Source of the DNA: Narthecium ossifragum
Taxonomy: Eukaryota > Streptophyta > Magnoliopsida > Dioscoreales > Nartheciaceae
Length of the DNA stretch: 64,000 nt
Direction: 5' to 3'
NCBI GenBank assembly: GCA_963920575.1
Contig: OY986973.1
Coordinates: 23,895,760 to 23,959,759, forward strand
Under the pieces are notes generated by a model, which was not told the DNA's origin, searched no databases, and saw only the letters and a list, made by a program, of their open reading frames with translations. Positions within the stretch are counted from its first letter, which is position 1; the number at the start of each line of letters is the position of its first letter. The translations under genes were made by a program, and so were the position numbers. Below, piece by piece: positions 1 through 10,372 of this stretch.

Positions 1-81
1 TGTTACTAAGCAATTAGATATATTCTTGAGGATATAAATGCAAAAAGTTCTCTGGCCACGTCATTTGTTGAGATAGCGAAC

Positions 82-1988
82 CTGTCGCGATGATGGAATC
101 CTGGATCCACACGTGTTCGGATTGTTGCACGTGTATGCCATCCGTGTTGGGACTATTCCCGGGGGCTTTGATGCTGAGCCCGCTCACGAGCACTCCGACG
201 GTCCACCCGATGGCCAAGTGCATCCTTGGGCTATTTATAAAGCTCAAGCCGCTCAATGTGAGGTTTTGGCAGCTTAGAATCCCCATTGTCTTCATCACAA
301 TAATTTTTTTATTTATATAAAAAAATACCCAAAAAATTCTAATATTAAATAAATAATTGCTCAATTTGAATTTTATATACATTTGAAGATAATAGATCTT
401 ACATTAGGGACGGGAGGACATGCCTGTAAAAAACAAAGTGAAAAACACAAAACAAATAATGAGATCAAAGGATCGTTCGATCGAATTATACGATGATGAA
501 ACGTAAAGGGGTTATTGTTTACATATCCTTCTAAATGCTAAATGGTGATAATTGTTACGATACTGGTCTAAAGTTTGAAATTGTCCACATACCTTACAAA
601 TCTTCTTTTATTTCCTACATATTCTAATGATCAATCTTGATCATGGTTAAGAATGAGGGTCTGGTCAGGTTGGCTGGGGTCTTATAGATAGGGTTTGTTG
701 GTTTTAACTCGTTGTAGTTGGTAGTGGTGTAAATTAGAGATGTCAGCCATTTGGCTCAACACATCAATTTTTTTTTTTTGATCATGATTAATTTTGAAAT
801 TTATAATCGCTAGCGGCAGATTTTAAGCCATATTTTTCTCCAAAGAGTGATATTGAGCATCAACAACTCTAAATTTCAGAACTAGTCATGGTCAAGGTTG
901 GTCGAAAGGGTTACGTAGTTAAACAAATATTTCAAAACGTGTATAGATAATTTCAAATTTTAAATTGCATGGGGGAAAAATACCACTATTTGAGAGGGTA
1001 TAGGGACAAGCATGTGCTTACATTATTTGAGTTTTTGCATGGCCACCAAACGGCTCCTCGGCCGTCGATCTTCCCTGATCCGCTGATGATTAGCCCGTCA
1101 ACGAGGCTAAACCTAATCCAGTGATCCATTTGTTCTCCACTCCATATATAGTTTGGTGCAACTATATCTCCATCAATCTAGGCTTGTGAGTTGTGACATT
1201 ATCAAAGTCAAGCACAAATTAAGTAGCAACACTAATTAATTTCCAAGTAATTACGCTACAAGAGAATCATAGATTACAAAAATAGGTTATTTTATTTTGG
1301 GAGGAAAACATTGTACTAATTGAAAAGTATTTATAGTATTTTTACGTACGTCTGGTTGAGTTGTTAGTTAGTGAGCATACAATTAATTACCTGGACATGG
1401 ATCTTAGATTGACAGGGTCCCTCAAAGGTAACAAGGGTTAGCAAGAAGGTATTCCCTGAAGGAACCAAGAGGGTTGGAGCTCCGGCGTCTGAACATGCTG
1501 CATTCCAAGCTTCTAGGAAGGCCTACACAATCCAACATGCATGATAAGAGTAAGGGGGTGTTTGGTTGCATGCATCAACAGATGCATCAATGACGAGTAA
1601 TACGTGCATCTATAGTCAGCCAAGCCCGTTTGATATGTGCATATGGACACGAGTTGATCGCTCGATGCCACATCCGTACCGGTATCTGATTTAATATCTG
1701 ATGCTGCATCACATGATTCGACCTAATATCGATGTATTGATGCAAGCAACCAAACATGCCAATTGACAAATTAAGCTGCACAAAGTATGGTTATGAATGC
1801 ATAGGGGAGAGAGAGAGAGATAGAGGGGTTCCTCTTACGTCTGTATCACATGTCTCGCCATCTCCGGTGGCTCCATACCAGAGAACATTGTAAACCGGAG
1901 CGGTGGATGCACACATGGAGTAGGAAGCAAGGAGGAGAAAGAGAGCAAGATAGTATGAAGTATCCTGCGTATTATTAAGTTGTAACAA
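82..1988 (-). CDS. Polygalacturonase (GH28), 5' part, cut by window edge
   Basis: Pectin-degrading enzyme of the cell wall. Four exons fit: 1839-1988, 1391-1522, 1022-1177 and 82-289. All joins are GT-AG; the first three introns are phase 0 and the last exon ends in phase 1. The model gives about 215 residues. Residues 11-27 look like a signal peptide. Family marks follow in order: YGATGDG near 38-44, AFLEAWNAAC from 51, SGSGKIDGRGAVWWPC in exon 3, and SPNTDGI around 192-198, the first conserved GH28 motif. The next motifs (GDDC, then the catalytic His and RIK) lie beyond position 1. The start at 1988 is the first in-frame Met, but an upstream exon near 2090-2214 with a GTGAG donor could supply another. 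Family assignment is firm; endo versus exo activity is not decidable here. Confidence 0.88.
1554..1760. mobile_element. Small inverted-repeat MITE in polygalacturonase intron 1
   Basis: The ends form an imperfect terminal inverted repeat of about 22 bp: the left reads GTGTTTGGTTGCATGCATCA and the right is its near-complement, ending in CCAAACATGCC. The GTGTTTGG terminus resembles Tourist/PIF-type MITEs. I could not find a clean target duplication (TAA precedes the left end, AAT follows the right). It has no coding capacity. Confidence 0.6.
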
Positions 1989-2369
1989 AAATTAAAACAA
2001 TCACACTTATACTCCAAAAAAGAGCAAAGAACTTGCGCAGATTGAGCTCATATATTTTGAGAGAAAAAAAGAAGGCCATAGTTCTCACCATTGGCAGGGA
2101 TTGCTCCTCAATTCCCAGAGAAGAATGAGAGCAAGAAATCATTCTAAGAAGCATGATTATATATAGATCCATGGAAGGATGAGACAAGTAGTGGATATTC
2201 GATGATTCGAGCAAACATTTCTTAATCTTTCACGTATTTAATTGAGCAAATAATTGGACATGGCGGCTCTTAATTTATGTGAAAAAAAGAATCTCCAACA
2301 TCCGATGCATATATATAAATAGCAAATATAAAATCCAGAGAGTTTCTCACATATATATAATTTTTTTTT

Positions 2370-3660
2370 TCCATACCAGATAGTAGTTGCCACGTCAATT
2401 TTTGACCAGTTTTAATCAGTTTAATTTACTAATTTCCCAGGGGCCTATTAATAAAAATTAACAACGTCCCCCCCCTTATTTTTTAAGTTATTATGTGTAT
2501 TATTTATTTCATCAATGGCTATTAAGAAAATAACACCTATTATTTCTTTGCACCGGACGTTAGTTGCCATTTATATTTTGAGCACTTTTAATCAGTTAGT
2601 TAGTTATTTCGCGAGGGCCTATTAATAAAATAACACTCCCAAGTCCCAATGCCTATTACCAGAATGACACCCACTTTTTTATTTTTAATCCAAGACGGAG
2701 GCTCTGGGCTGTCATCATCAAAGTCGCCGTTTTTATAATTTAACGTGGGAGCCACCTATAAATTGATATTATTATTATTATTATTTAATACTGATTGAGC
2801 CGATGAACAGAACTGAGCATCGGATGGTAAGTTGCCACTTGACGTGTCTTTTGAAAGCATTTTTGTAGTTATTAATTTCGATTTTATATGGAACTAGACG
2901 ACTCATTGACATTAACGAGCTCCTGATCTCATGAGATCATCACATCACAAGATTATCACAGACGATTTTTCGCTGTTGATGATAAAGACGCGTACTAAGC
3001 CTCCAATTAAGCCTCCAATTAATGATTAAAAAACCCCTTTTTTTATATTTAAAAATAACATAGAACTCTCTAAACGGCCAAACCGGGCCAACCCTGAGTA
3101 ATGTAATCGCGAATCCGAAGAGCTCCTGACATTAGTGTTTTTTTTTTAATAAAAAAATTCCGTATCAATTTAGTTAGCACTGGACAGTAGTTGGCACATC
3201 CATTTTTGGGTATTTTCATCAGTTAATTACTTATTTTGCAACTGGGCCCACCCCTTATTCTGTACTTGGAATCGGACAATAGTCACCCCTCTATTTTTGA
3301 GTATTTTTATTCAGTTTTTTTTTTCCTTCTTTTCTGTACTAGTTGAACAGATGACCTTTTAGCTTAGCATGGGATAGTAGTTGCGCTGCTGCTTCTATTT
3401 TTGAGTACTTCTAATCAGATAATTATTTGTCTCATAAGTGCCTATTAACAAAATATGACTGACCTGGCACCATACACTATTTTTTAGTACTCTTAACCAG
3501 TTAATTATTTATTTCAAAAGTTGCCTATCAAAAAAATAATACCCCCATCTTAAGTTATTATGTTAATTGTTTAATTCTCCGGCGCCTATTAACAAAATAA
3601 CACCTATTCTCAAACTCGCCATTCTTCAGGTGAAGAGCATATCAGAAAGGTTTAATTTCT
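2370..3660. repeat. Degenerate repeat block upstream of the polygalacturonase
   Basis: A diverged motif recurs at least six times at irregular spacing. It combines 'TAGTTGCCA', 'TTTTTGAGTA', 'CTTTTAATCAGTTA' and 'GGCCTATTAATAAAATAACA'. Recognisable copies begin near 2383, 2560, 3185, 3278, 3371 and 3480. No open frame of interest and no target duplication were seen. It is probably an old, decayed tandem or nested transposon array. Confidence 0.5.
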
Positions 3661-3775
3661 AATTTTAAGGGGACCTCCCAATAAAATGACATTTAATGTT
3701 TTTTTGATCAAGCCAAAACAATAAGTTGAATAAATAATACATTTGTAAATTGCAAAATTCTAACTTGGATCTATA

Positions 3776-4327
3776 TAGTGATGACAACGGGGCGGATATT
3801 GAAAATACCATACCCATCCCCGCACTCCTCCGCCCATACCCGCACCGCCCCGTCCCCGCACGGATAATGGGCATCGCGGACCATAACCATCCCCGCGGGT
3901 AAGCGGATATTACCCGCAACCCGCGGTTATCCGCAAAACCTAAAAAAATCATTTAATTAGCATTAAGCCTCTAAAATCTAAATCTAAATCCACCAAACTA
4001 TCGTCAACATTCGGTCTCTAAAATTTAGATCCACCAAACAGTCATCAACAATTAGTCTTTATTAGAGTATTATTACAAAAATAGACTCTCTAAAATCCAC
4101 CAAACCAACATTTAGTGGCGGGGCGGGGCGGATATGTGGGGCGGTGCGGGGCGGATATGTGGGGCGGTGCGGATATTATCCAATACCATAATCCGCCCCG
4201 TACCCGCGCGGATTTTAAATTTGTAAACCATACCCGTATCCACGGGTAAAAAATCTATACCATACCCGTCCCCATCAGTGCGGATCGGGTCGGTTATCCA
4301 ACGGGGAGGTCAATTTTGCCATCCCTA
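3776..4327. mobile_element. Non-autonomous hAT-like element with 8-bp target duplication
   Basis: The 552-bp element is bounded by a perfect 8-bp direct repeat GATCTATA (3768-3775 and 4328-4335). Its ends read TAGTGATGACAA on the left and the complement of TAGGGATGGCAA on the right, matching the TAGGGATGNCAA ends typical of plant hAT elements. Subterminal regions are rich in CGGGTA/GGGGCGG words in both orientations. A centre of about 140 bp (3940-4085) is AT-rich and may be a further insertion. It carries no transposase. Confidence 0.85.
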
Positions 4328-4579
4328 GATCTATATAGAAAGCTAGAGCATGTCAGCAGATTAATTTTGTATAAGCAACAGCATGAGCTCTTTGTAGTGC
4401 TCTCAGTTTCAGCTGTAAGTATAGTATTGAATCAAGCTACAAGAATTCTATTGTGGTTTTTGCTTTCATATGTGAAGCATATGAATTTCGACACAATGTC
4501 AGTACAAATGATACCAAATGATCAAGAAATGGCTGATAGCTTGAGAGGGGCAGAATCCCCGGTAAAATTCAGCTTTTGT

Positions 4580-6245
4580 TCAACTCGCATCTAATACTCC
4601 CACGAGGCATTTCTCCAGCAAGAACTCGGCATTGACCCAGGCATGATATTTGTCTAGAAAGAAGCTAAATAAGGACAGCAAATTTAATTTTGAAGTTGAA
4701 ACATAGCTTTTGTTGTAAGCATAAACAATCATTAGCGAGACATACATTTTCAGTCGAATAAGGGATTCTTTTAGCAGCAAAAAATAAGCTTGACTTAGCT
4801 GCTGCATCAGTATGATACAGTGGTCAACCGAAAATAAGAAGTGAAAGGACAGGGACAATTTGCTAGCTATATAGCAGTTATTGACCAACAGGTTCCTTCT
4901 TTCCCTAATATTTGTCTCAGGCCACTAGAATGCAATATTCCGATTGTGGCATATGTAACGATGACTGGAGGTTTGGTAACCAAGCCTTTCAAGTACATTA
5001 TAGGATACTAAGTAAAGAAGTGGAGATTAAGTAACAGAACCTTAAGACATAAAAAGGATACTGAATAATGAAGTGCAGTCTTTTCCAGCCGCCTTCATAA
5101 GCATATCCACACCTGGCAAAAGGATATTGATGCATGAGGCAATACAACAATATGCCTAATTCATATTCAGCAAATAAATGACCAAAATCAAGTACGGCAT
5201 GGGGCAATCTGAAAGAGAAGAGAATGTAAGCAGGCATACCTCCAGGATGAAACTTCATGTAGGGGGAAATGTTGTAAACACGGCCTTTTAGGACAGTCCA
5301 GATGGAACCATCCGTCTTGTGTTGCCTAACTTCATCAATAGAAATCAACCTTCTATTTGGTTGTCCATTGAGCCCTAAACACAAGAATTTGAAGCAAATG
5401 ACCATGAATTGCTACTTAAACGAACTTGGGGTGAGCAATCATACAGGTCAGAGAAAAGAGAAAGAGAAAGATAAAGATGAGGACATACAAAGAGACACAA
5501 GCATATTAATACAGATCTTTTCTTCTGATTTAGTGCACATCTGCCACGCCAGCACATGCACATAATTACCTTTTCTTTGGATCTAGTGTGCATCTGCATA
5601 TGTAGAGACATGGACATACTTGATACAGGGAAGAAAAAGGCAAGATAAAGTAACCGTGTCATGCTCCAATATATTGTAGCATGAAATGCCCCACAACAAA
5701 ATAGATTGCTGTGAATTACAACATAGAATTTCATGTATAGCAACAAAAAGGTAGGAATAAGAATGTAAAAACTGGAGAGTACCTGCAAGGTCAGGTTCTG
5801 TACGTGTGAGCTTTAACCAGTCCATTTGGCTATACCCTTTTTCAAAAGGAACTTTTGCCCTCACAATTGGTTTTTTAATCACAGGCTTCTCTTCATTCAA
5901 GCCTCCAGCTTTTCCTACAATCACAGGCTTCTCTTCCTTCAAGCCTCCAGCTTTTCCTACTGTCCTTTGTGTAAGTAATGCATTGCCTCCAGAATCTGCT
6001 GGTGGTATGCCACTGGTTTCATCAGATGGAGAACCACCAGATCCCTGACCCTCAGGTGTCGAATTGCTTTGTGAGAGATCAACACGTGCTGAAACATTAT
6101 CTTCCAGGGATACACTGTCAATGTTGGGAATTCTTTCCGACCATCCTTTATGGTCACCATCAGCCTGTAAAGCGACCTGTACAAAGGACAACCCCTGGAT
6201 CTCATGAACTAAAATCTCATCCAAAGTCAATGCAGATTGACACAA
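4580..6245 (-). CDS. RLF: Cytochrome b5 domain protein, RLF-like
   Basis: Resembles Arabidopsis RLF (REDUCED LATERAL ROOT FORMATION), a cytosolic cytochrome b5-like haem protein. Exons: 5783-6245 (start uncertain), 5240-5374, 5062-5112 and 4580-4653; introns join in phases 1, 1 and 1. The C-terminal half carries the b5 fold: [38 protein letters not shown] (first haem His in HPGG), [12 protein letters not shown], then [12 protein letters not shown] (second haem His). The N-terminal part is acidic and low-complexity and holds two 14-residue repeats. The frame stays open up to Met at 6245, but family N-termini suggest the true start may sit in another 5' exon; LSFVQV near 6190 resembles the conserved early segment. 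A likely non-coding first exon ends at a donor near 8120. The gene is divergent from eL31. Confidence 0.85.
5881..5964 (-). repeat. In-frame 42-bp tandem duplication in the RLF-like exon
   Basis: Units 5881-5922 and 5923-5964 differ at only a few bases. Each encodes 14 residues of the form GKAGGL(K/N)EEKPVI(V/K). Reading frame is kept. Confidence 0.9.
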
Positions 6246-8120
6246 ATTTTAATGGATACTTCATGCCTATTTACTCATTTATTCGAACATTAGACAAACA
6301 AATCAGGACGTTGAGGCTCCCCACTATTAACGGTACGAAGATAGTAGACAGTATCTAGACGATAGCTGCCTCTTTACTCATTTATTCGAACATTAGACAA
6401 ACAAATCAAGACGTTGAGCCCCCCACTATTAACGGTACGAAGATAGTAGACAGTATCTAGAAGATAGTCATCATATGCTGATTAGGCACATGTTGCACCA
6501 AACCATCTCCACTGACGATATGACTTGTCTAGCAGAAACAGATTTGGCCTTGCATATGTATGGCACTTAATGGCATTATCCCACATATTAAGTACATGGC
6601 TATTGGACTACAACAATGAAAGAAAAATTGACTAGGACATCTAAAAGGATAGGAAATTTTAGTCATGCATAAAGAGGCTTGACTTCCCAGACAAAAGGTG
6701 AATTCAGTACTCACTAGTATCCTACATACAGTGCTATTGGACTACAAAAAATGAAAGAAAAACTTGACTAGGATGTCTCAGCGCGTAGGAAATTACAGCC
6801 AGGAACTTAACTTGCCTGACAAAAGGTGAAGTCGGTAGAATCCTCCATCTCCAACTCTTTTACTGCGACTTCAAGTTATTTCATAAACAATACCTATTGC
6901 TTCTGTGAGACAGATACCAATCATGGTCACTTTAACACACGGAAAAAAAGAGAGTTGGGCTTGGTATGCTAACAAATGAAGAATAATGTACACGATGAAG
7001 TTATGCAGAAACAAGACGTAGCCAATCACTTAATGTGAAGACATCATTTGACAAATAAGAAAGGATATTCATATTTGCAAAAGAATATCGTTCACAAACA
7101 AGCCACCAACTTAAAGTATGGTAATGAATGATGAACACATGGAAAAGGGGTCAACAATGAAGCATCTAAACAAACCAAATCACAAAAACCCAACCACCAC
7201 CATGATCCTGTTCAAAGATTGCAATTCTGAGTGTCAACACGCCATTTGTGTGTCGGGACGGAGGAAATGAGAAGCTGAGAGATAGAGAGAGGAGATGACA
7301 GGGTGAGGTAAAGGAAAGGAGAGAAGGATGAGAGGAGGAAGAGGGTGACAGGAGGAGAGGATAAGAAGAAAAGAGGAGAAGAGAGGAGCAGAATTAACTA
7401 TGCCTGATAAGATATGACAACCATTCTAAATAATAAAGCAAGGCATAATGCTTTACATAAGGTACAGAGATCAAGTTAGATTTAACTACATTTTGAGCTG
7501 CACTACACAGTTCAGAGCTGGGCACTAATACATATGCCACAGGAAAGTCAAAAGATAATTCCAAAATATGCTTCTGAATATCAATGCCAAAAATTCATCA
7601 AGTATATACAAGAAACGATAAACCACATCATGCCGAAGGATTTGACGGAAGCTTCAGAATTTAGCAAAGCTTCTAAATTCTAATAATTGACAAAAAAAAG
7701 AAGAAGGAACATGCATCACAGGAACCCAATATACATGAAGAACCAATAGTGGGATTATTGGTTATAACGTTCATGAAATAATATGACAAATTTTTCATCG
7801 TTTAAAATTATGCAAATTATTGTACCCTAAACCAGCCCCTACTACGATTCCACTAAACCCTCCCAAAATGGATAAAAGTTCCCAAGAAATAACATTAATT
7901 CCGAAGAAATACGATTAACTCTATAGGAATATAGATGTAACAATTGTCTAAGAGTAATCACTAGACGATAGGTCTGATCTCCGCCCAAAATAAACACCAA
8001 AGATCCCTAGATTCATCAGCGATTACATTCAAAAAATCAGCTATAATAGTTACAAAACAATCATAGATTTGTGGATATTATAAGAAACTATCGAATCAAA
8101 CATGAAAGATTCTAGAATTC
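6246..8120 (-). other. 5' intron/leader region of the RLF-like gene
   Basis: No coding frame. It holds a 103-bp tandem duplication (about 6265-6367 and 6368-6470, over 90% identical by eye). A polypurine tract of about 135 bases (7255-7391) contains almost only G and A on the plus strand. The rest is AT-rich and intron-like. A candidate non-coding first exon on the minus strand runs about 8215 to 8120 and ends in a GTAATG donor. Confidence 0.5.
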
Positions 8121-8214
8121 ATTACCTACAATTGGACGATCGTTTGCAATCAATCGAAGACGGGGAAATCGAAAGCGGAGATTGGGGATTTCTATCGATG
8201 CCACTGTTTTCCAC

Positions 8215-8573
8215 GGCGGTGTCAACCCGGATCCTATACACATCCGATAAGCTTTTGGATAACCCGTAACCCGTAACGGTAAGTTAGTCGGACCTTCTTC
8301 GGATTTTGGAGCTCCGAATTACTGATGGAAGATTACAACCGTCCGATTAATAATCCCGTGGCCGACAGTCTGATGAGATCTTTGGCTATGAAAATAACGA
8401 TCATATCCCTATACTTTACTATTAGAACAGTTAAGGTCTTGTTGTTATTTCCACAAATGTTAAGGGCTTTTTTGAGAACTAAAGGCTTCATATCATCTTG
8501 GGCATCCGGGACTAGGGTTTCGTCTCGGCAGCGCCGGCTCGTAGCTTAAAGGGTTTTGGAGAGGAGAGCGAGG
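8215..8573. promoter_or_regulatory. Shared promoter between RLF-like gene and eL31
   Basis: About 350 bp separates the inferred first exons of two divergent genes. On the eL31 side, CTAGGGTTTCG near 8513-8523 is a telo-box (AAACCCTA on the other strand), an element common in plant ribosomal-protein promoters. No clear TATA box was seen. Co-regulation is inferred only. Confidence 0.5.
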
Positions 8574-10372
8574 ATGGTGGAGAAGGCAACCAAAGGGCGT
8601 AAGGACGTCGTCACGAGGGAGTACACTATCAATCTCCACAAGCGCCTCCATGGATGGTATGGTGCTTTCTTTTTCGCCAACTTGATGGGTATTTTTTTGG
8701 GTATTTTTGGGTCTCATTTGATCCAAGTTTGAGTCTTTTTGGTTGTTCTTATATTTCTATCGAGCTTGATTCATGGTTGTTATATGTATAATCACGGTGG
8801 ATGCTCTTTGATGATCTTTTCATTTAGATCAACTCGTCCTGTCATATCTTGCGAATGGGATTCTGCACACTGTTTACTTGGTTTCCTTTTACATGTTTTT
8901 GTTAGATGAGAATATCGTATCAATCCATTTAACTGCATTTGGAATTTTGTACCGGATAAAGCATGATTTAAGCGTTAAATAGGTGGGATATGTTGCTCAG
9001 ATATGGCTAGTTTTTGGAAGTTGATGGCTTTTAACAAGTTTATGGGTGGGCTAGATTGTGTGCTATGAGATCTTTGGTTTGGAGATTTACTCATTCGACC
9101 AATTTGGAGATTATGCACCTGGACTGGATTTTTTTTTTTTTTTTTTGGGAGCAAGCTCAAGGATGACGTTTTGTGTTGGATATGTGCTATTTTCAATATC
9201 AAACTTGTTTTAGCTATTAGGACGTTTATAATTAGGTGAAATAAGCTGGATTCTGCACCATTGAACAGTGTCATATAAGATGGTCTGATGTTGATATGTT
9301 ACTGCGATTTGTACACGAAGCTCACGCGGTAGCTAGGAAATGAGAGTCTTGATTGCTAGTGCGAAGGAAGAAACTGAAGTCCTGGTGCTATCTCTATGTT
9401 AAGATAGAAAAGAATGGATTGACTTGATTGACCTGAATGCTGTTCTTTATGGGAGCCAGGAATTGTGGTGTCTGTGTTGGATTATCTGATTTAGGTAGTT
9501 CTGAGTAGGGCTGTATTCGAGCCGAGCTTTAAGTGAATAGGGAACCTATTGAATTGCTAGCTCTCTATTGAAGTGTGATTATGTACATACATCACAGCTC
9601 AAAGTAGATCAATGTTTTCTTTTCATCTAGGCAACCGATCACCATATGCAGTTCAAGCCTGCAGACTGGCGTGAGTTAATCATGCTAGCTCTCTTTTGAA
9701 GTATGATTATGTACATACATCCTTATTTTTCTGGGCTTCAATTGTCGACCAACCCCTGGTTTATATTGTCACTTAAATTTATTGATTATGGAATCTTTTA
9801 TTGTGCATTTATTGGCTATAAGAAATCTAACTGTGTTAATAATATGTTTCAGATGTTGTTGTTCTTAGTGTCAAAGCATTAGTTGATTGCAATAGCTCTT
9901 TCGTTTGCTATGCTTATTCCTTGTTGATCTTCAGTTCTTGAAAGTAACTCAGGATGATAGATATTTCTGCACTTTTTTGTATGACTTCATCGAGAATTGC
10001 CGAACAACTGATCTTCATCTTTGTTCATCATGGAATCTTTTTCCTAGTTGATTCATGTATACTTAACAATTGCTGTGGTATTCTAACAGTACCTTCAAGA
10101 AGAAGGCCCCTAACGCCATAAAGGAGATCAGGAAGTTTGCTCAGAAAGCAATGGGGACTACTGATGTGAGAGTCGATGTTGGCCTGAATAAGCAGATTTG
10201 GAGCAGGGGGATCAGGAGCGTGCCAAGACGTGTGCGTGTGAGGATCTCAAGGAAGAGGAATGACGAGGAGGATGCCAAGGAAGAGCTCTACTCACTCGTC
10301 ACGGTTGCTGAAATCCCATCGGAGGGTATGAAAGGGTTGGGTACCAAGATCATCGATGACGATGAAGATTAA
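8574..10372 (+). CDS. RPL31: 60S ribosomal protein L31 (eL31)
   Basis: Structural protein of the cytosolic large ribosomal subunit, near the peptide exit tunnel. Two exons, 8574-8656 and 10090-10372, join inside a Cys codon (TG|T) to give 121 residues, the normal length. The start [20 protein letters not shown] and the body [20 protein letters not shown] are diagnostic, ending in [13 protein letters not shown]. The donor at 8657 is GTATGG and the acceptor at 10089 is AACAG. The 1.43-kb intron carries a 20-base poly-T run near 9128. Nothing is missing, so the gene should be functional. Confidence 0.97.

Noticed and set aside
4316..4594. 92-codon plus-strand open frame
   Set aside because: Starts inside the hAT element end and overlaps the RLF 3' region; no family match.
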